From Acetothermia bacterium UBA7521 (GTDB lineage: Bacteria > Bipolaricaulota > Bipolaricaulia > Bipolaricaulales > Bipolaricaulaceae), in assembly GCA_002479455.1 (NCBI GenBank), contig DLNB01000010.1, positions 1 to 64,000 of the forward strand: DNA of 64,000 bases. Reading direction: 5' to 3'. The notes under the pieces were generated by a model. That model was not told the DNA's origin. It saw only the letters and a list, made by a program, of their open reading frames with translations, and did no database searches. A program made the translations under genes and the position numbers. Shown here in pieces: positions 1 to 8,319 of this stretch; position 1 is the first letter of the stretch, and each line of letters starts with the position of its first letter.

Positions 1-132
1 CGCGGAGGACGCTGAGAAGAGCAAACCAAGGTCTGGGATCAATCCCAAACCCTGAGGTCACCTTCGGTCTTTCCTGCATTCCTGGCTTCCTCAGAGGCTC
101 GGGGTTTCTCCGCGTCCTCTGCGCGCTCGGCG
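1..132. repeat. Inverted intergenic repeat pair at the left edge
   Basis: The first bases (CGCGGAGGACGC) are almost the reverse complement of GCGTCCTCTGCG near 112-123, so about 120 bases are bounded by an inverted repeat, with no gene between them. It precedes the REP-like cluster at 151-253. The left end may continue outside the window. I see no coding signal in this stretch. Confidence 0.35.
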
Positions 133-150
133 GTAAGGAGGTTCGGCCTG

Positions 151-253
151 CCGTCGCACACAGGGTCCGACGCTACAGAACCCCAGGCGTTCGTCGCACA
201 CAAGGTGCGACGCTACAGAACCGAGCCGTTGTAGCGTCGGGGCTTCATGCCCG
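151..253. repeat. REP-like palindrome cluster 1, upstream of lpd
   Basis: Two direct units, each a hairpin (GTCGCAC-5 nt-GTCCGAC at 151-169; GTCGCAC-5 nt-GTGCGAC at 191-209) followed by GCTACAGAACC, are capped by an inverted unit beginning GTAGC at 229 with hairpin GTCGGG-8 nt-CCCGAC at 234-253. The direct-direct-inverted layout is like a bacterial interspersed mosaic element. The same modules recur inside and after the next gene. No transposase is present in the window. Confidence 0.8.
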
Positions 254-342
254 ACGGTAGTTCGGCCGCAGTCGCGGAGGCGAGGGGCTCTCCTGTGTTC
301 TCTCTCCCTCAGGGCGTCGCGGTCCGGTACACTCCGGGCGAC

Positions 343-1842
343 ATGGAGAGCACGCAGGTCGCGATCATCGGCGGAGGACCGGCGGGGTACGTGGCAGCCC
401 GGCGACTGGGACAGCTCGGGGTGGAGACGGTTCTCATCGAGAAGGCACACCTCGGGGGAACGTGTCTGAATGAAGGGTGCATCCCCACCAAGGCCCTGTA
501 CGTGGCTACCTCTCCGTTCGGCCGCCGCGAGACGTTCGCCCGGATGGGGGTCTCGCTCGCGGTTCACGCGGACATCGAGCGGCTGCGGGCGTGGGTGGGC
601 GAGGTGGTCGCCGGCCTGCGGGCCGGGGTGGGCCAGTTGCTCGCCGGGTCGAAGGTTGCCGTTCTCGCGGGCGAGGCGGAGATCGTGGGCCCAGGTCGGC
701 TGCGGGTGCGAACGGCCACCGAGGAACTCGACCTCGCGGCGGGGGCGATCGTGCTCGCCACAGGATCGAGCCCGGTTGAGCTTCGCGGGTTCCCGTTCGA
801 CGGGGAGCGGGTCTGGTCGTCAGGGGATGCGCTGCGCCTGTGGCGCGTGCCCGAGCGGCTGGTGGTGATCGGGGGCGGGGTGATCGGCCTCGAGCTCGGC
901 ACGGTGTACCGGCGGTTGGGGAGCGAGGTCATGGTGGTGGAGGTTCTGGATCGGCTCCTGCCAGGGGTGGGTCTGTCCCGCCGCGGGGAAAGCGTTCTGC
1001 GCCGGGCGCTGGCCGGCCAGGGGATGGACGTGCGCTTGGGAGCGCGAGCGGAACGGCTCACCGAGAACGGGGTTGTGCTGCGCACCGGGTCAGGCGAGGA
1101 GGAGATCGCCGCCGATGCCGCGCTCGTGGCCGTCGGTCGCAAGCCGAAGGCGGACGGCCTGGGCCTGGATACGGTGGGGGTCCGCGTCGAGAAGGGGTTT
1201 GTGGTCACGGATGAGCACTGCGCAGCTGCCCCGGGCGTGCATGCGATCGGCGACGTGCGGGGTGGGTGGCTCCTGGCCCACAAGGCGTCGCACGAAGGGC
1301 TCCTGGTTGCGGAAGAGCTTGCGTCGGCGGCGAGAGGCGCTCGGCATGGGAGACCCGCACCCGACGTCGCAGACAAGCTGCGACGCTGCGCAACCGACGG
1401 AGCGGCCGTCGGACACAGGGTCCGACGCTACGTACCCGATCCTGGAGCGTCGGGGTTCATCCCCGACGTCGTGGGTGGGTACGTGGTGCCTCAAGCGATC
1501 TTCACGCAGCCGGAGGTGGCGCTGGTGGGGGTGCCGGTGGACGACGCTCCGGCACAAGGTCTCCGGGTGGGCCGGTTCCCGTTCGCCGCTCTCGGACGGG
1601 CCCGGGCGGAGGGAGAGATCGAGGGGCACTTCCAGGTCGTGGCCGACGGCGACGGACGCGTGGTCGGGGCCGAGATCATCGGTCCTCACGCCTCGGATCT
1701 CATCGCCGAGGCGACCCTCGCCATCCAGGCCGGCCTTACGGCAGAACAGCTGGCGGAGACGGTGCACGCCCACCCCACGTTCCCGGAGGGCCTGTGGGAG
1801 GCAGCGCTCGCCCTCCTCGGCCGCCCGCTGCACAGCGGGTAA
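343..1842 (+). CDS. lpdA: Dihydrolipoamide dehydrogenase (E3) with in-frame repeat insertion
   Basis: This FAD/NAD flavoenzyme reoxidises dihydrolipoyl groups of 2-oxoacid dehydrogenases or the glycine cleavage system. The N-terminal FAD motif VAIIGGGPAGYVAARR, the redox disulfide motif GGTCLNEGCIPTKAL, a second Rossmann motif (VVIGGGVIGLELG) and the C-terminal interface motif HAHPTFPE are all present. I start at ATG 343, directly before the FAD motif; the open frame extends upstream to 247, but that part is repeat sequence. The protein is 499 residues, longer than the usual 450-475, because about 35-40 residues encoded by three REP-like hairpins (1366-1467) lie between the NAD domain and the interface domain (VPQAIFTQPEVALVG). 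No lipoyl-enzyme partner genes are in the window. Confidence 0.9.
   Translation: MESTQVAIIGGGPAGYVAARRLGQLGVETVLIEKAHLGGTCLNEGCIPTKALYVATSPFGRRETFARMGVSLAVHADIERLRAWVGEVVAGLRAGVGQLLAGSKVAVLAGEAEIVGPGRLRVRTATEELDLAAGAIVLATGSSPVELRGFPFDGERVWSSGDALRLWRVPERLVVIGGGVIGLELGTVYRRLGSEVMVVEVLDRLLPGVGLSRRGESVLRRALAGQGMDVRLGARAERLTENGVVLRTGSGEEEIAADAALVAVGRKPKADGLGLDTVGVRVEKGFVVTDEHCAAAPGVHAIGDVRGGWLLAHKASHEGLLVAEELASAARGARHGRPAPDVADKLRRCATDGAAVGHRVRRYVPDPGASGFIPDVVGGYVVPQAIFTQPEVALVGVPVDDAPAQGLRVGRFPFAALGRARAEGEIEGHFQVVADGDGRVVGAEIIGPHASDLIAEATLAIQAGLTAEQLAETVHAHPTFPEGLWEAALALLGRPLHSG
1366..1467. repeat. REP-like palindrome cluster 2, inside lpd coding sequence
   Basis: Three palindromes lie in frame inside the gene: GTCGCAG-5 nt-CTGCGAC (1366-1384), GTCGGAC-5 nt-GTCCGAC (1408-1426, followed by GCTACG) and the inverted GTCGGGG-5 nt-CCCCGAC (1449-1467). 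The order direct-direct-inverted copies cluster 1. Translation stays open and the conserved enzyme sequence resumes on the far side, so the element encodes an extra loop rather than destroying the gene. Confidence 0.8.
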
Positions 1843-1856
1843 GCCCGCTGGCGTTC

Positions 1857-2022
1857 GTCGCACACAAGGTGCGACGCTACGGAACCGCTGGCGTTCGTCG
1901 CACGCAAGGTCCGACGCTACGGAACCGTTGGCGTTCGTCGCACACAGGGTGCGACGCTACAGAACCGAGCTGTTTGTAGCGTCGGGGTTTATCCACGACG
2001 TCGTACGCAGAATCCGCCGCTA
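1857..2022. repeat. REP-like palindrome cluster 3, downstream of lpd
   Basis: Three direct units at roughly 40-base spacing (hairpins at 1857-1875, 1897-1915, 1937-1955, each followed by GCTAC and GGAACC or AGAACC) are capped by an inverted unit (GTAGC at 1976, GTCGGGG-5 nt-CCACGAC at 1981-1999) and a degenerate piece to about 2022. They separate the convergent lpd and DUF885 genes and may act as a transcript end. Confidence 0.75.
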
Positions 2023-3669
2023 CGACGTGAACAACCGCTGGCCGAGGAGCTTCGGCGGAAGCGACCCGCACGACAGGATCGCGTCGTGCACCTCCCGCAG
2101 GGACTTCCCGGGGTTCCGTCGCTTGTACTCTTCGATCAGCTTCAGGATCTCCAGCTTCCCGATCAGGTAGCTCATCGGTTGGGTGGGGGAGCTGGTGTAC
2201 CGACGGACTTCAGCGGTCGCGTTCGAGCGCTCCAGGCCGGCCTTCTCCATCAGGAACTGGATCCCCTCCTCGACGGTCATCTTCCTCGTGTGCAGGGAGA
2301 CGTCGAGGATGATCCGCGCTGCCCTCCACAGCTGGTCTTGAAGCCGGGCGATCTTCTGCACTGGCTTGTTGATGAACCCCAAGCTCTCCATCAGCTCTTC
2401 GCAGTAAAACGCCCACCCCTCCACGAACAGGCTGGACAGGGCCGACCCGAGCTTACGGGGAAGGGACTTCGTGTGCCGGTTGGCGTACACGAGCTGGAGG
2501 TGGTGGCCGGGGTACGCCTCGTGAAGGGCGGTCACCGGGATCTTGGCGTGGTTGTGGCCGCGGAGTTTCTCGTCGCGGGCCTTGCGCGGCATGAAGCGGT
2601 CCACGGGCGTGACGAGAAAGATCCCTTCCTGTTTCTTTTCGAGGGGACCGGGCATCATGTACGCGGCGTAGGGGATCACCGGTCGCATCGAGGGCGGGGT
2701 GGGGCGAATGCTCAGCTTCTCGCCCTCGGGGATGGTCACGATTCCCCTTTCCTGGACGAACCGGCGCGCTCGCTCCATCTCCCGGCGGTAGGTCTTGAGG
2801 AGGTCCCGGGCTGTGGGGTGGTCCTTCTTGGCCTCGTCCACGATCTCGCGGGCTGTCTTCCCCGGGGCGACCTTGGCGGCGAGGGTCTCCATCTGGGCCT
2901 GGGTATCGTTGAACAGCTTCCAGCCCAGTTCGAGGAGCGCATCCGCCGAGTAGTCGAGCAGGTGGTCCTCGCGCAGCATCTCCTCGAACAGCTCTTTGCC
3001 GGCGGCGAACTCACCGTTGGCCTTGGGAAGGACCTCCTGTTCCAGGAACGCGATGTAGTCCCGGAGGGCCTTTGCTGCCTTTCGGCTCGCGCGCAGGACC
3101 TTCGGGAAGAGCAGGGGGGTGCGCAGGCTCATCAGCGGAACCACGACTTTGAACAACACCAGCCCCCGCTTGGCGCCCTCGAGGGCGACCTCGGCCCACA
3201 CCGGCGGGACCGCCTCGGGAATGAGGTTCTCCTTCCCTTGGGCGAGGACCCGCGGGATTTCCTGCAGACGACCGAGGACGGCCTTCATCCGCACCCGGAA
3301 CGGGGCGAAGTCGCGCATCAGGAGGAGGAACACGCCGCCCATGCACTCGCTGAGGTACGACCCCGGGTTCCGCTCGTGGCCGCGGGTCTTCTCGAACCCG
3401 CGGAGGAACGACTTCGCCATCTGCACCATGAGGATCCGGTCGATCCGCGCGTCGAGGGACCACGTTGCGGGATCCGTACCCTCTAGCTGGGTCACTGCTT
3501 CCCGCAGCATCTTCTCCTGGCGGGTCCGCGCGGGCGCACTGTGGTCCCCCAGCCGGTGGTCGAACCGGTGGTCGCCGAACTGGGTTGCTGCAACGGGGAT
3601 CTCTTCCATCATCCGCTGGAAGAAACGGTCTATCGAGGTGTAGAACTCGGCTTCGGTTACGTTCGCCAC
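2020..3669 (-). CDS. DUF885-family putative zinc metallopeptidase
   Basis: A 549-residue protein of the DUF885 family. The C-terminal half carries ALHEAYPGHHLQL, the HExxxGHH-type signature that marks this family and resembles a gluzincin metal site; a downstream glutamate in EGWAFYCEELM fits a third ligand. No signal peptide is apparent, so a cytoplasmic carboxypeptidase-like role is likely; the substrate cannot be read from sequence. I chose the GTG at 3669 because AGGAGAG lies just upstream and conserved sequence starts there; the open frame runs 20 codons further. Its last codons run into the degenerate end of repeat cluster 3. Monocistronic by layout, convergent with lpd. Confidence 0.8.
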   Translation of the reverse strand: MANVTEAEFYTSIDRFFQRMMEEIPVAATQFGDHRFDHRLGDHSAPARTRQEKMLREAVTQLEGTDPATWSLDARIDRILMVQMAKSFLRGFEKTRGHERNPGSYLSECMGGVFLLLMRDFAPFRVRMKAVLGRLQEIPRVLAQGKENLIPEAVPPVWAEVALEGAKRGLVLFKVVVPLMSLRTPLLFPKVLRASRKAAKALRDYIAFLEQEVLPKANGEFAAGKELFEEMLREDHLLDYSADALLELGWKLFNDTQAQMETLAAKVAPGKTAREIVDEAKKDHPTARDLLKTYRREMERARRFVQERGIVTIPEGEKLSIRPTPPSMRPVIPYAAYMMPGPLEKKQEGIFLVTPVDRFMPRKARDEKLRGHNHAKIPVTALHEAYPGHHLQLVYANRHTKSLPRKLGSALSSLFVEGWAFYCEELMESLGFINKPVQKIARLQDQLWRAARIILDVSLHTRKMTVEEGIQFLMEKAGLERSNATAEVRRYTSSPTQPMSYLIGKLEILKLIEEYKRRNPGKSLREVHDAILSCGSLPPKLLGQRLFTS

Positions 3670-3804
3670 GTCTCTCTCCTTCTGCCCCACCACCGCCGGA
3701 AGACAGAGGGGACCCGTGACGTGTCCCACGTCACGGGTGTAATCCCCATCGACCCCGTGTCCCGACGCTCGGATTGGGCCACGCCCAACTGTACCCGCTC
3801 CGGA

Positions 3805-4068
3805 TCAGGAGTGCTTCTCCCAGCGCACGCGCGTGCGGGAGGGGGTGACGATCCGGTACACGAGCCACGCTGCGCCGACGATGAGGATCACCGGAAGCAG
3901 CACCGGGAGGAGAACCAGGCCCACGACGAGGAGGACGAGGATCACGATGAATGGAACGAAGAGCGCACCCGCGAGGAGGGCGCCTCCCGTTCCCACGACG
4001 GCCCCGATCAGCCCCCCGATGAGACCGATCAGGCCGCCAATGAGCCGGAACAGACCGCCGAGGATCAT
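3805..4068 (-). CDS. Small Gly/Val-rich membrane protein after bactofilin
   Basis: An 87-residue protein made of a glycine-rich N-terminal hydrophobic stretch (LIGGLIGLIGGLIG), a long second hydrophobic segment rich in Val/Leu/Ile, and a short basic tail ending RVRWEKHS. Its ATG overlaps the TGA of the upstream bactofilin gene (ATGA), so it is translationally coupled to it. I recognise no domain. By context it is the third gene of the YhbD-bactofilin operon and could anchor or modulate the bactofilin polymer at the membrane; that is inference. Confidence 0.65.
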   Translation of the reverse strand: MILGGLFRLIGGLIGLIGGLIGAVVGTGGALLAGALFVPFIVILVLLVVGLVLLPVLLPVILIVGAAWLVYRIVTPSRTRVRWEKHS

Positions 4069-4793
4069 CGCTTGACCTTCTCTCGCACCTCGGCCTCGGG
4101 GTGGACGTCGAGGGACTCCGCGTACTCCACGCGGCCGATCCGGCACCCCGGCCCGATGTGCACGATCTTCCCGCGCACGACGTCGGCGGTGGTCGCTTCG
4201 AGGTGCACGTTGTCGCCCTCGATCTCGCCGACGGTGAGGGTGCCGATCCCCACCCCCATCCGGAATCCCCGGGTGAGGCTGAACCCGAAGCTGAACCCGG
4301 AACTGGCGCGGATGTCGATGTTCTCCCCACCGATCTCCCGCGCTCGGCTGTCGCCGACGAGTTTGATTTCCACTCGGTCGGCGCTGAGAAGGCCTCCGAT
4401 CTCGAACTTGCCGGATGACGTGAACACGTCGGTCTCCATGTCTCGCGCCACGTGGAGCACGCCGCTGACGCGGACGTAGTGCCCGCGGAAGCTCCCCCCG
4501 ATCCGTTGAGCGCCGGAGGAGCGAAGCTCCTTCGCTTCAGCATCGCCCTCGATGCCGCAGCTCCCCGAGGTGACGAGGACGTCAGCCTCTACACGGTCCG
4601 TGAACTTCCCGGCCCCGGAGACGGAGATCTCCTTCGCCTTCACGGTGCCCTGGAATCGTGCAGCCCCGGAGACGCGGATCTCCTGGGCCACGACATCCCC
4701 TTCCACCCGTCCGGAACCCGAGATGCGGACTTGCGTGTACTCGCCGCCCGAAACCCGTCCCGATCCCGAGATGGAAATGCTTTGGCTTTCCAT
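4065..4793 (-). CDS. Bactofilin-like polymer-forming protein (YhbE/YhbF type)
   Basis: A 242-residue protein dominated by short right-handed beta-helix repeats (ISGSGRV..., VSGAARF..., VSGAGKF..., SSGAQRI...), the pattern of bactofilins and related polymer-forming proteins. It starts immediately after the stop codon of the YhbD-like gene with no spacer and overlaps the next gene by ATGA. In Bacillus subtilis yhbD, yhbE and yhbF form the same kind of cluster, so the pairing is conserved across distant phyla. It is expected to form a membrane-associated scaffold. The C-terminus is less repetitive and ends in charged residues. Confidence 0.75.
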   Translation of the reverse strand: MESQSISISGSGRVSGGEYTQVRISGSGRVEGDVVAQEIRVSGAARFQGTVKAKEISVSGAGKFTDRVEADVLVTSGSCGIEGDAEAKELRSSGAQRIGGSFRGHYVRVSGVLHVARDMETDVFTSSGKFEIGGLLSADRVEIKLVGDSRAREIGGENIDIRASSGFSFGFSLTRGFRMGVGIGTLTVGEIEGDNVHLEATTADVVRGKIVHIGPGCRIGRVEYAESLDVHPEAEVREKVKR

Positions 4794-5432
4794 CTACGTC
4801 ACCTCCCTCAGCGCCAACTTCACTTGCTCTGCGATCTTCTCCAGATCTACCCGGTGCTTGACCCGTGACTCGCGGTCGACCTTGAGCGGCTCGTGTCCGA
4901 GTACCCCGAGCGTGAGGCGCACCGAGAATCCTTCTTGCTCGAACGCCTTCTCCCCGAGCAGGGCCGTCATTCCCGTGGGCGTGCGCAGGACGGTCTCTTC
5001 CGTGCGCACGAGGTCCACGAGCAGCTTCGCTTCCGCCGGACGCGTGCCGGACCGCAGGGCGTGGGTCCCGCACGCCAGGGCCACCAGCTCGCCGAACGTG
5101 TACCCGCGTTCCTTCCACAGCAGCTTGCGGCCCTCGGTGCCGATCGGCGACAGGGCGGCGGGGTCGTCGTGCTTCACCGTCTCCGGCGCGGCCTCCGGCG
5201 CCAGGATCTGGACAAGTTCGTCCAGAGACTGCTCCTCCTTGAGCGACCGGATCTGCTCGATGCGGGGAAGGATCTTGTCTCGGGGGAAGAACGTCTCTTG
5301 GCCGGTCACCGTGGCTTTGCGGATGAACCACGCCTCGGGGATGAGGCCCTTCCGCTTCCAGCGGTAGAGCTGGCCGTAGGAGATCCCCGCCTCCTCGAGC
5401 ACGTCCTTTTTTGCGATCAGATCTTCATCCAT
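4794..5432 (-). CDS. yhbD: YhbD-family (DUF4004) MerR-like DNA-binding protein
   Basis: A 212-residue homologue of B. subtilis YhbD. The first 30 residues contain a MerR-type winged helix (ISYGQLYRWKRKGLIPE) followed by TGQETFFPRDKIL, a hallmark of this family. The rest is a helical domain of unknown ligand. The start ATG at 5432 has GGAGG seven bases upstream. It heads the operon with the bactofilin and small membrane protein. A perfect palindrome lies between the -35 and -10 elements of its promoter, as in MerR-type autoregulation, so the protein probably controls its own operon; that part is inference. Confidence 0.8.
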   Translation of the reverse strand: MDEDLIAKKDVLEEAGISYGQLYRWKRKGLIPEAWFIRKATVTGQETFFPRDKILPRIEQIRSLKEEQSLDELVQILAPEAAPETVKHDDPAALSPIGTEGRKLLWKERGYTFGELVALACGTHALRSGTRPAEAKLLVDLVRTEETVLRTPTGMTALLGEKAFEQEGFSVRLTLGVLGHEPLKVDRESRVKHRVDLEKIAEQVKLALREVT

Positions 5433-5473
5433 CGCTCAACCTCCGTCCGCGTGAAGTCGCGCAGCACGGAGAC

Positions 5474-5501
5474 AGTGTAACAGAACACTGTTACAAGTCA
5501 A
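5474..5501 (-). promoter_or_regulatory. yhbD promoter with palindromic operator in the spacer
   Basis: Reading the minus strand, TTGACT (5501-5496) and TACACT (5479-5474) are 16 bases apart. The spacer and -10 are covered by a perfect inverted repeat, TGTAACAG-4 nt-CTGTTACA (plus-strand 5476-5495). The yhbD start lies about 42 bases downstream. An operator placed inside the spacer is the arrangement used by MerR-family regulators. Confidence 0.65.
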
Positions 5502-5504
5502 GGG

Positions 5505-6827
5505 CTATTGGGTGACCACGGACACTTTCCCCGTGAGGATGGGCGGAACGGAGAGGCTTCCGAACACCCACTCGGTCTGCCCTCCGATGGCTCGGATCCC
5601 GTCTTTGAGGACCTCGTAGGCATTGCCGGCGATCATCGTGTTTTTCACCCGGCCCACGACCTTCCCCGCCTTCACGACAAACCCCACCCCGACGTTGTTG
5701 GAGAACGCGCCGGACTGGATGTTCCCCTGCCCGAGGCCGAGCACGCCGGCCACGACGAGGCCGTCCTTCATGTCGCGGATGAGCTCGTCCACGGACCCCG
5801 CCTCGGGAGCAACGAGGATGTTGCGGGAGGCAGGTCCGGGGGGAACGCGGAACCCGCCGCCGCCCATCGGACTCCCCTTGATCCCGTTCCCGGTGGAGTC
5901 GGCTTTGGCCAGCGCTGCCGCGCGCAGGTCGTAGTAGAAGTTGCCGATCACGCCCGCGGCGACCAGCGGCAGGCTGCTGGTGGGCACGCCTTCGTCATCG
6001 AATGTCCGCGACCGCGGTCCGTAGGGAATCGCCCCGTCATCGGTGATCGAGAGGCGGGGGTCGAACGCGGTCTCGCCAAGGCGGCCCTTGAGAGGGGACG
6101 TCCCCAGGAACACCGACATCCCGGAGAACCCAACCATCAACGGCAGCAGCAGCACCGGGAGGCCGGTGGGAAGGAACAGCACCGGCGGTGTGCCGGTGGG
6201 GGCGGAGACGATCTCCCTGCCCCAGCGCAGTTGGCGCAGGAGATCGTCCAGTAGGGCGTTTCGATCGAGGTCCGTTGCCTGCCGCACGGAGGACGAGGCG
6301 TACACGGACCAGATGTCGCCTTTCCTGATCTGCTCAGCGGAAACGGACATCGAGAGGTAGGATCGGTTCTCCTCGTGGGCGCCGCCGGCGGAGGTGCGCA
6401 CGAGGACCGCCGCCGTGCCCCGGCCCAGCAAAGCGTTCACGATGAGCTCGGGGAACTCGTCGCGGATTCGACGAATCGCTTCTTCTCCCCAGCGAATGAG
6501 GGTGTCCACCCCGATCTGGGCGACCGTCGGGTCGAGTACAGGTACGGGCTGTGCGGCGCCATTCCTTCCGGTGAATTGGAATGGAACGGGATCCCCGTGC
6601 GATGCGGCGACGAGAGCGGACTTCAACAGCGCTTCGTCGCTCCCGCCTGCCGTGGAGGCGAACCCGAGCTTGCCGCCGGCGATCACCCGCAGTGCCCGGC
6701 CGCGGACCGTCTCGGAGCTCGCGGCCTCGATCTCGCCGCCGTTGAAGCTGACCGTGATCCCCTCGCGCAGCTCTTCGTACAGCTCCGCGCTTTCTGCCTT
6801 CCCCGTCGCCCGGCTGAGGATGTCCAT
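5505..6827 (-). CDS. tldE: TldE/PmbA-type metalloprotease subunit
   Basis: Partner of TldD in the TldD-TldE heterodimeric protease, which trims peptides such as modified-peptide precursors and CcdA. The roughly 440-residue protein has the PmbA/TldE sequence pattern (REGITVSFNGGEIEAASSE near the N-terminus; C-terminal GNIQSGAFSNNVGVGFVV) and lacks the HExxxH motif, as TldE proteins do. Two adjacent ATGs occur (6830 and 6827); the second has a better distance from the AGGAGG site. The first overlaps the tldD stop codon (ATGA), so the pair is coupled. Confidence 0.9.
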   Translation of the reverse strand: MDILSRATGKAESAELYEELREGITVSFNGGEIEAASSETVRGRALRVIAGGKLGFASTAGGSDEALLKSALVAASHGDPVPFQFTGRNGAAQPVPVLDPTVAQIGVDTLIRWGEEAIRRIRDEFPELIVNALLGRGTAAVLVRTSAGGAHEENRSYLSMSVSAEQIRKGDIWSVYASSSVRQATDLDRNALLDDLLRQLRWGREIVSAPTGTPPVLFLPTGLPVLLLPLMVGFSGMSVFLGTSPLKGRLGETAFDPRLSITDDGAIPYGPRSRTFDDEGVPTSSLPLVAAGVIGNFYYDLRAAALAKADSTGNGIKGSPMGGGGFRVPPGPASRNILVAPEAGSVDELIRDMKDGLVVAGVLGLGQGNIQSGAFSNNVGVGFVVKAGKVVGRVKNTMIAGNAYEVLKDGIRAIGGQTEWVFGSLSVPPILTGKVSVVTQ

Positions 6828-8200
6828 CATCGGCCTCCTACGGTTACGTTCCGCACGCGCACGTGAGGCGCGCCGGTCGTGGTGGGGAGCGGCCACTGGC
6901 CGCCCTTGCCGCACCCGCCTGCGCTCCCTTCGAGCTTGAAGTCCTTGCCGATCATCTCGATGTTCTGCAGGGTGTGGAACACGTTCCCGGTGAGAACGAC
7001 GTCCCGCACCATCGGCCCGATCTTCCCGTCCACGATCTCATGGCCGTAGGCGGCGGAGAACGTGAACTGCTCGAACATCGTCTGTCCGCCGAACGCCGCG
7101 CACGCGTACAGTCCACGCTCGATTCCCTGGAGCATCTCGTCCAGCGTTGCCGTCCCCGGCTCGATGAACGTGTTGCGCATGCGCACGATCGGGTCGTGCT
7201 CCCAGGACACGGCGCGGGCGTTGCCGGTGGGAACAGCGTTCATCTTGTGCGCCGTGGCGCGGGAGTGCATGAGTCCGGTGAGGACCCCGTTCTTGATAAG
7301 GTACGCCTTCTGCCATGGAACGCCTTCGTCGTCGTAGGGGGTGTTGCCACGTTCACCGGCTCGGTACCCATCGTCCACCACGTTGAGGTACTCGACCCCG
7401 AATCGGGTCCCGACGTGCATCACCTTGCGCATCGGTTCGTTCTTGAGGAGGAAGTCGGCCTCGCAGATGTGGCCGAATGCCTCGTGGATGAACACTCCGG
7501 CGAGGTCGGGGTCGAGGATGACGGTGTACGTCCCGCCCTGGACGGGTTTCGCCCCGAGGAGGTCCACCGCCCGCTGGGCGGCCTTCCGGGCCTCCTCTTC
7601 CTTCCCCTGCACCGTGTCGAACCCCGCAGCATACCCCAGGGATTCGAACGCCTGCTGGATGTCCCCGTTCTTGCGGGCGACGGCGGCGACCATGAGGGTC
7701 ACGTCGGGGATGCCCTGCTCGATGTAGGTGCCCTCGGAGTTAGCGTAGACCGTCCGCCGCCACGCATCGGTGTACCGCACGCTGGATGACGCGATCTGCG
7801 GGGAGTGGCCGAGGATGAGCTTGTTGTACGCTTCAGCGAGGCGGCGCTTCTCGTCGAGGGGAACCCCGCGGAAGTCGCGTTTCATCTGGCCTTCGTGGCG
7901 CGCCTCGACGACCTGAGCGGGCGCCAGCCCCACAGGATCGGCGACGTGGCCGGACGCGGTGCGGGCGAGGTGGGCGGCCTCCTCGATCTTGCGCGGGAGA
8001 TCGGCCGGGTTCGTGAACACGGCGATTCCCCACGCCCCGTTCACGAGGCAGCGCACGATCCCGCCTGCCTCCTCGCCTGATTCGAGCGCCATCAACTGGT
8101 CGCGCTGAAACGCGACCCGCGAGCGCGTGATCTGTTCCCAACGGGCCTCGGTGTAGTCGGCGTGGCTTCGCGCCACGGCCTCACGCAGCCTGTCTTCCAT
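6827..8200 (-). CDS. tldD: TldD metalloprotease subunit
   Basis: Catalytic subunit of the TldD-TldE protease, 457 residues, close to the family length. The metal-binding signature FIHEAFGHICEADFLL (HExxxH) is intact near residue 235, and the C-terminal GSAGGCGKGGQWP segment is typical. Start ATG 8200 follows AAGGAGGTCC. It is transcribed with tldE and diverges from the exported protein at 8320; a TACAAT -10-like hexamer on the minus strand lies at 8228-8223. The natural substrate cannot be inferred, as no ribosomally made peptide precursor is seen nearby. Confidence 0.93.
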   Translation of the reverse strand: MEDRLREAVARSHADYTEARWEQITRSRVAFQRDQLMALESGEEAGGIVRCLVNGAWGIAVFTNPADLPRKIEEAAHLARTASGHVADPVGLAPAQVVEARHEGQMKRDFRGVPLDEKRRLAEAYNKLILGHSPQIASSSVRYTDAWRRTVYANSEGTYIEQGIPDVTLMVAAVARKNGDIQQAFESLGYAAGFDTVQGKEEEARKAAQRAVDLLGAKPVQGGTYTVILDPDLAGVFIHEAFGHICEADFLLKNEPMRKVMHVGTRFGVEYLNVVDDGYRAGERGNTPYDDEGVPWQKAYLIKNGVLTGLMHSRATAHKMNAVPTGNARAVSWEHDPIVRMRNTFIEPGTATLDEMLQGIERGLYACAAFGGQTMFEQFTFSAAYGHEIVDGKIGPMVRDVVLTGNVFHTLQNIEMIGKDFKLEGSAGGCGKGGQWPLPTTTGAPHVRVRNVTVGGR

Positions 8201-8319
8201 CGGACCTCCTTGTGCCGGGGAGATTGTACCGCCGGGGTGCCGGTGTGATGCTTATCACGTTCTGGCGAGCGTAATACGTGTACACTCCCCTTGGACCTGA
8301 GAGGCTAAGGAGGCCGAGG

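Noticed and set aside
1366..1467. Insert in lpd as an intein or a domain fusion
   Set aside because: It is far too short for an intein and its DNA matches the neighbouring palindromic repeats.
1857..1960. Regular ~40-base periodicity suggesting a small CRISPR array
   Set aside because: The units are themselves palindromes with nearly identical sequence between them; there are no unique spacers and no cas genes.
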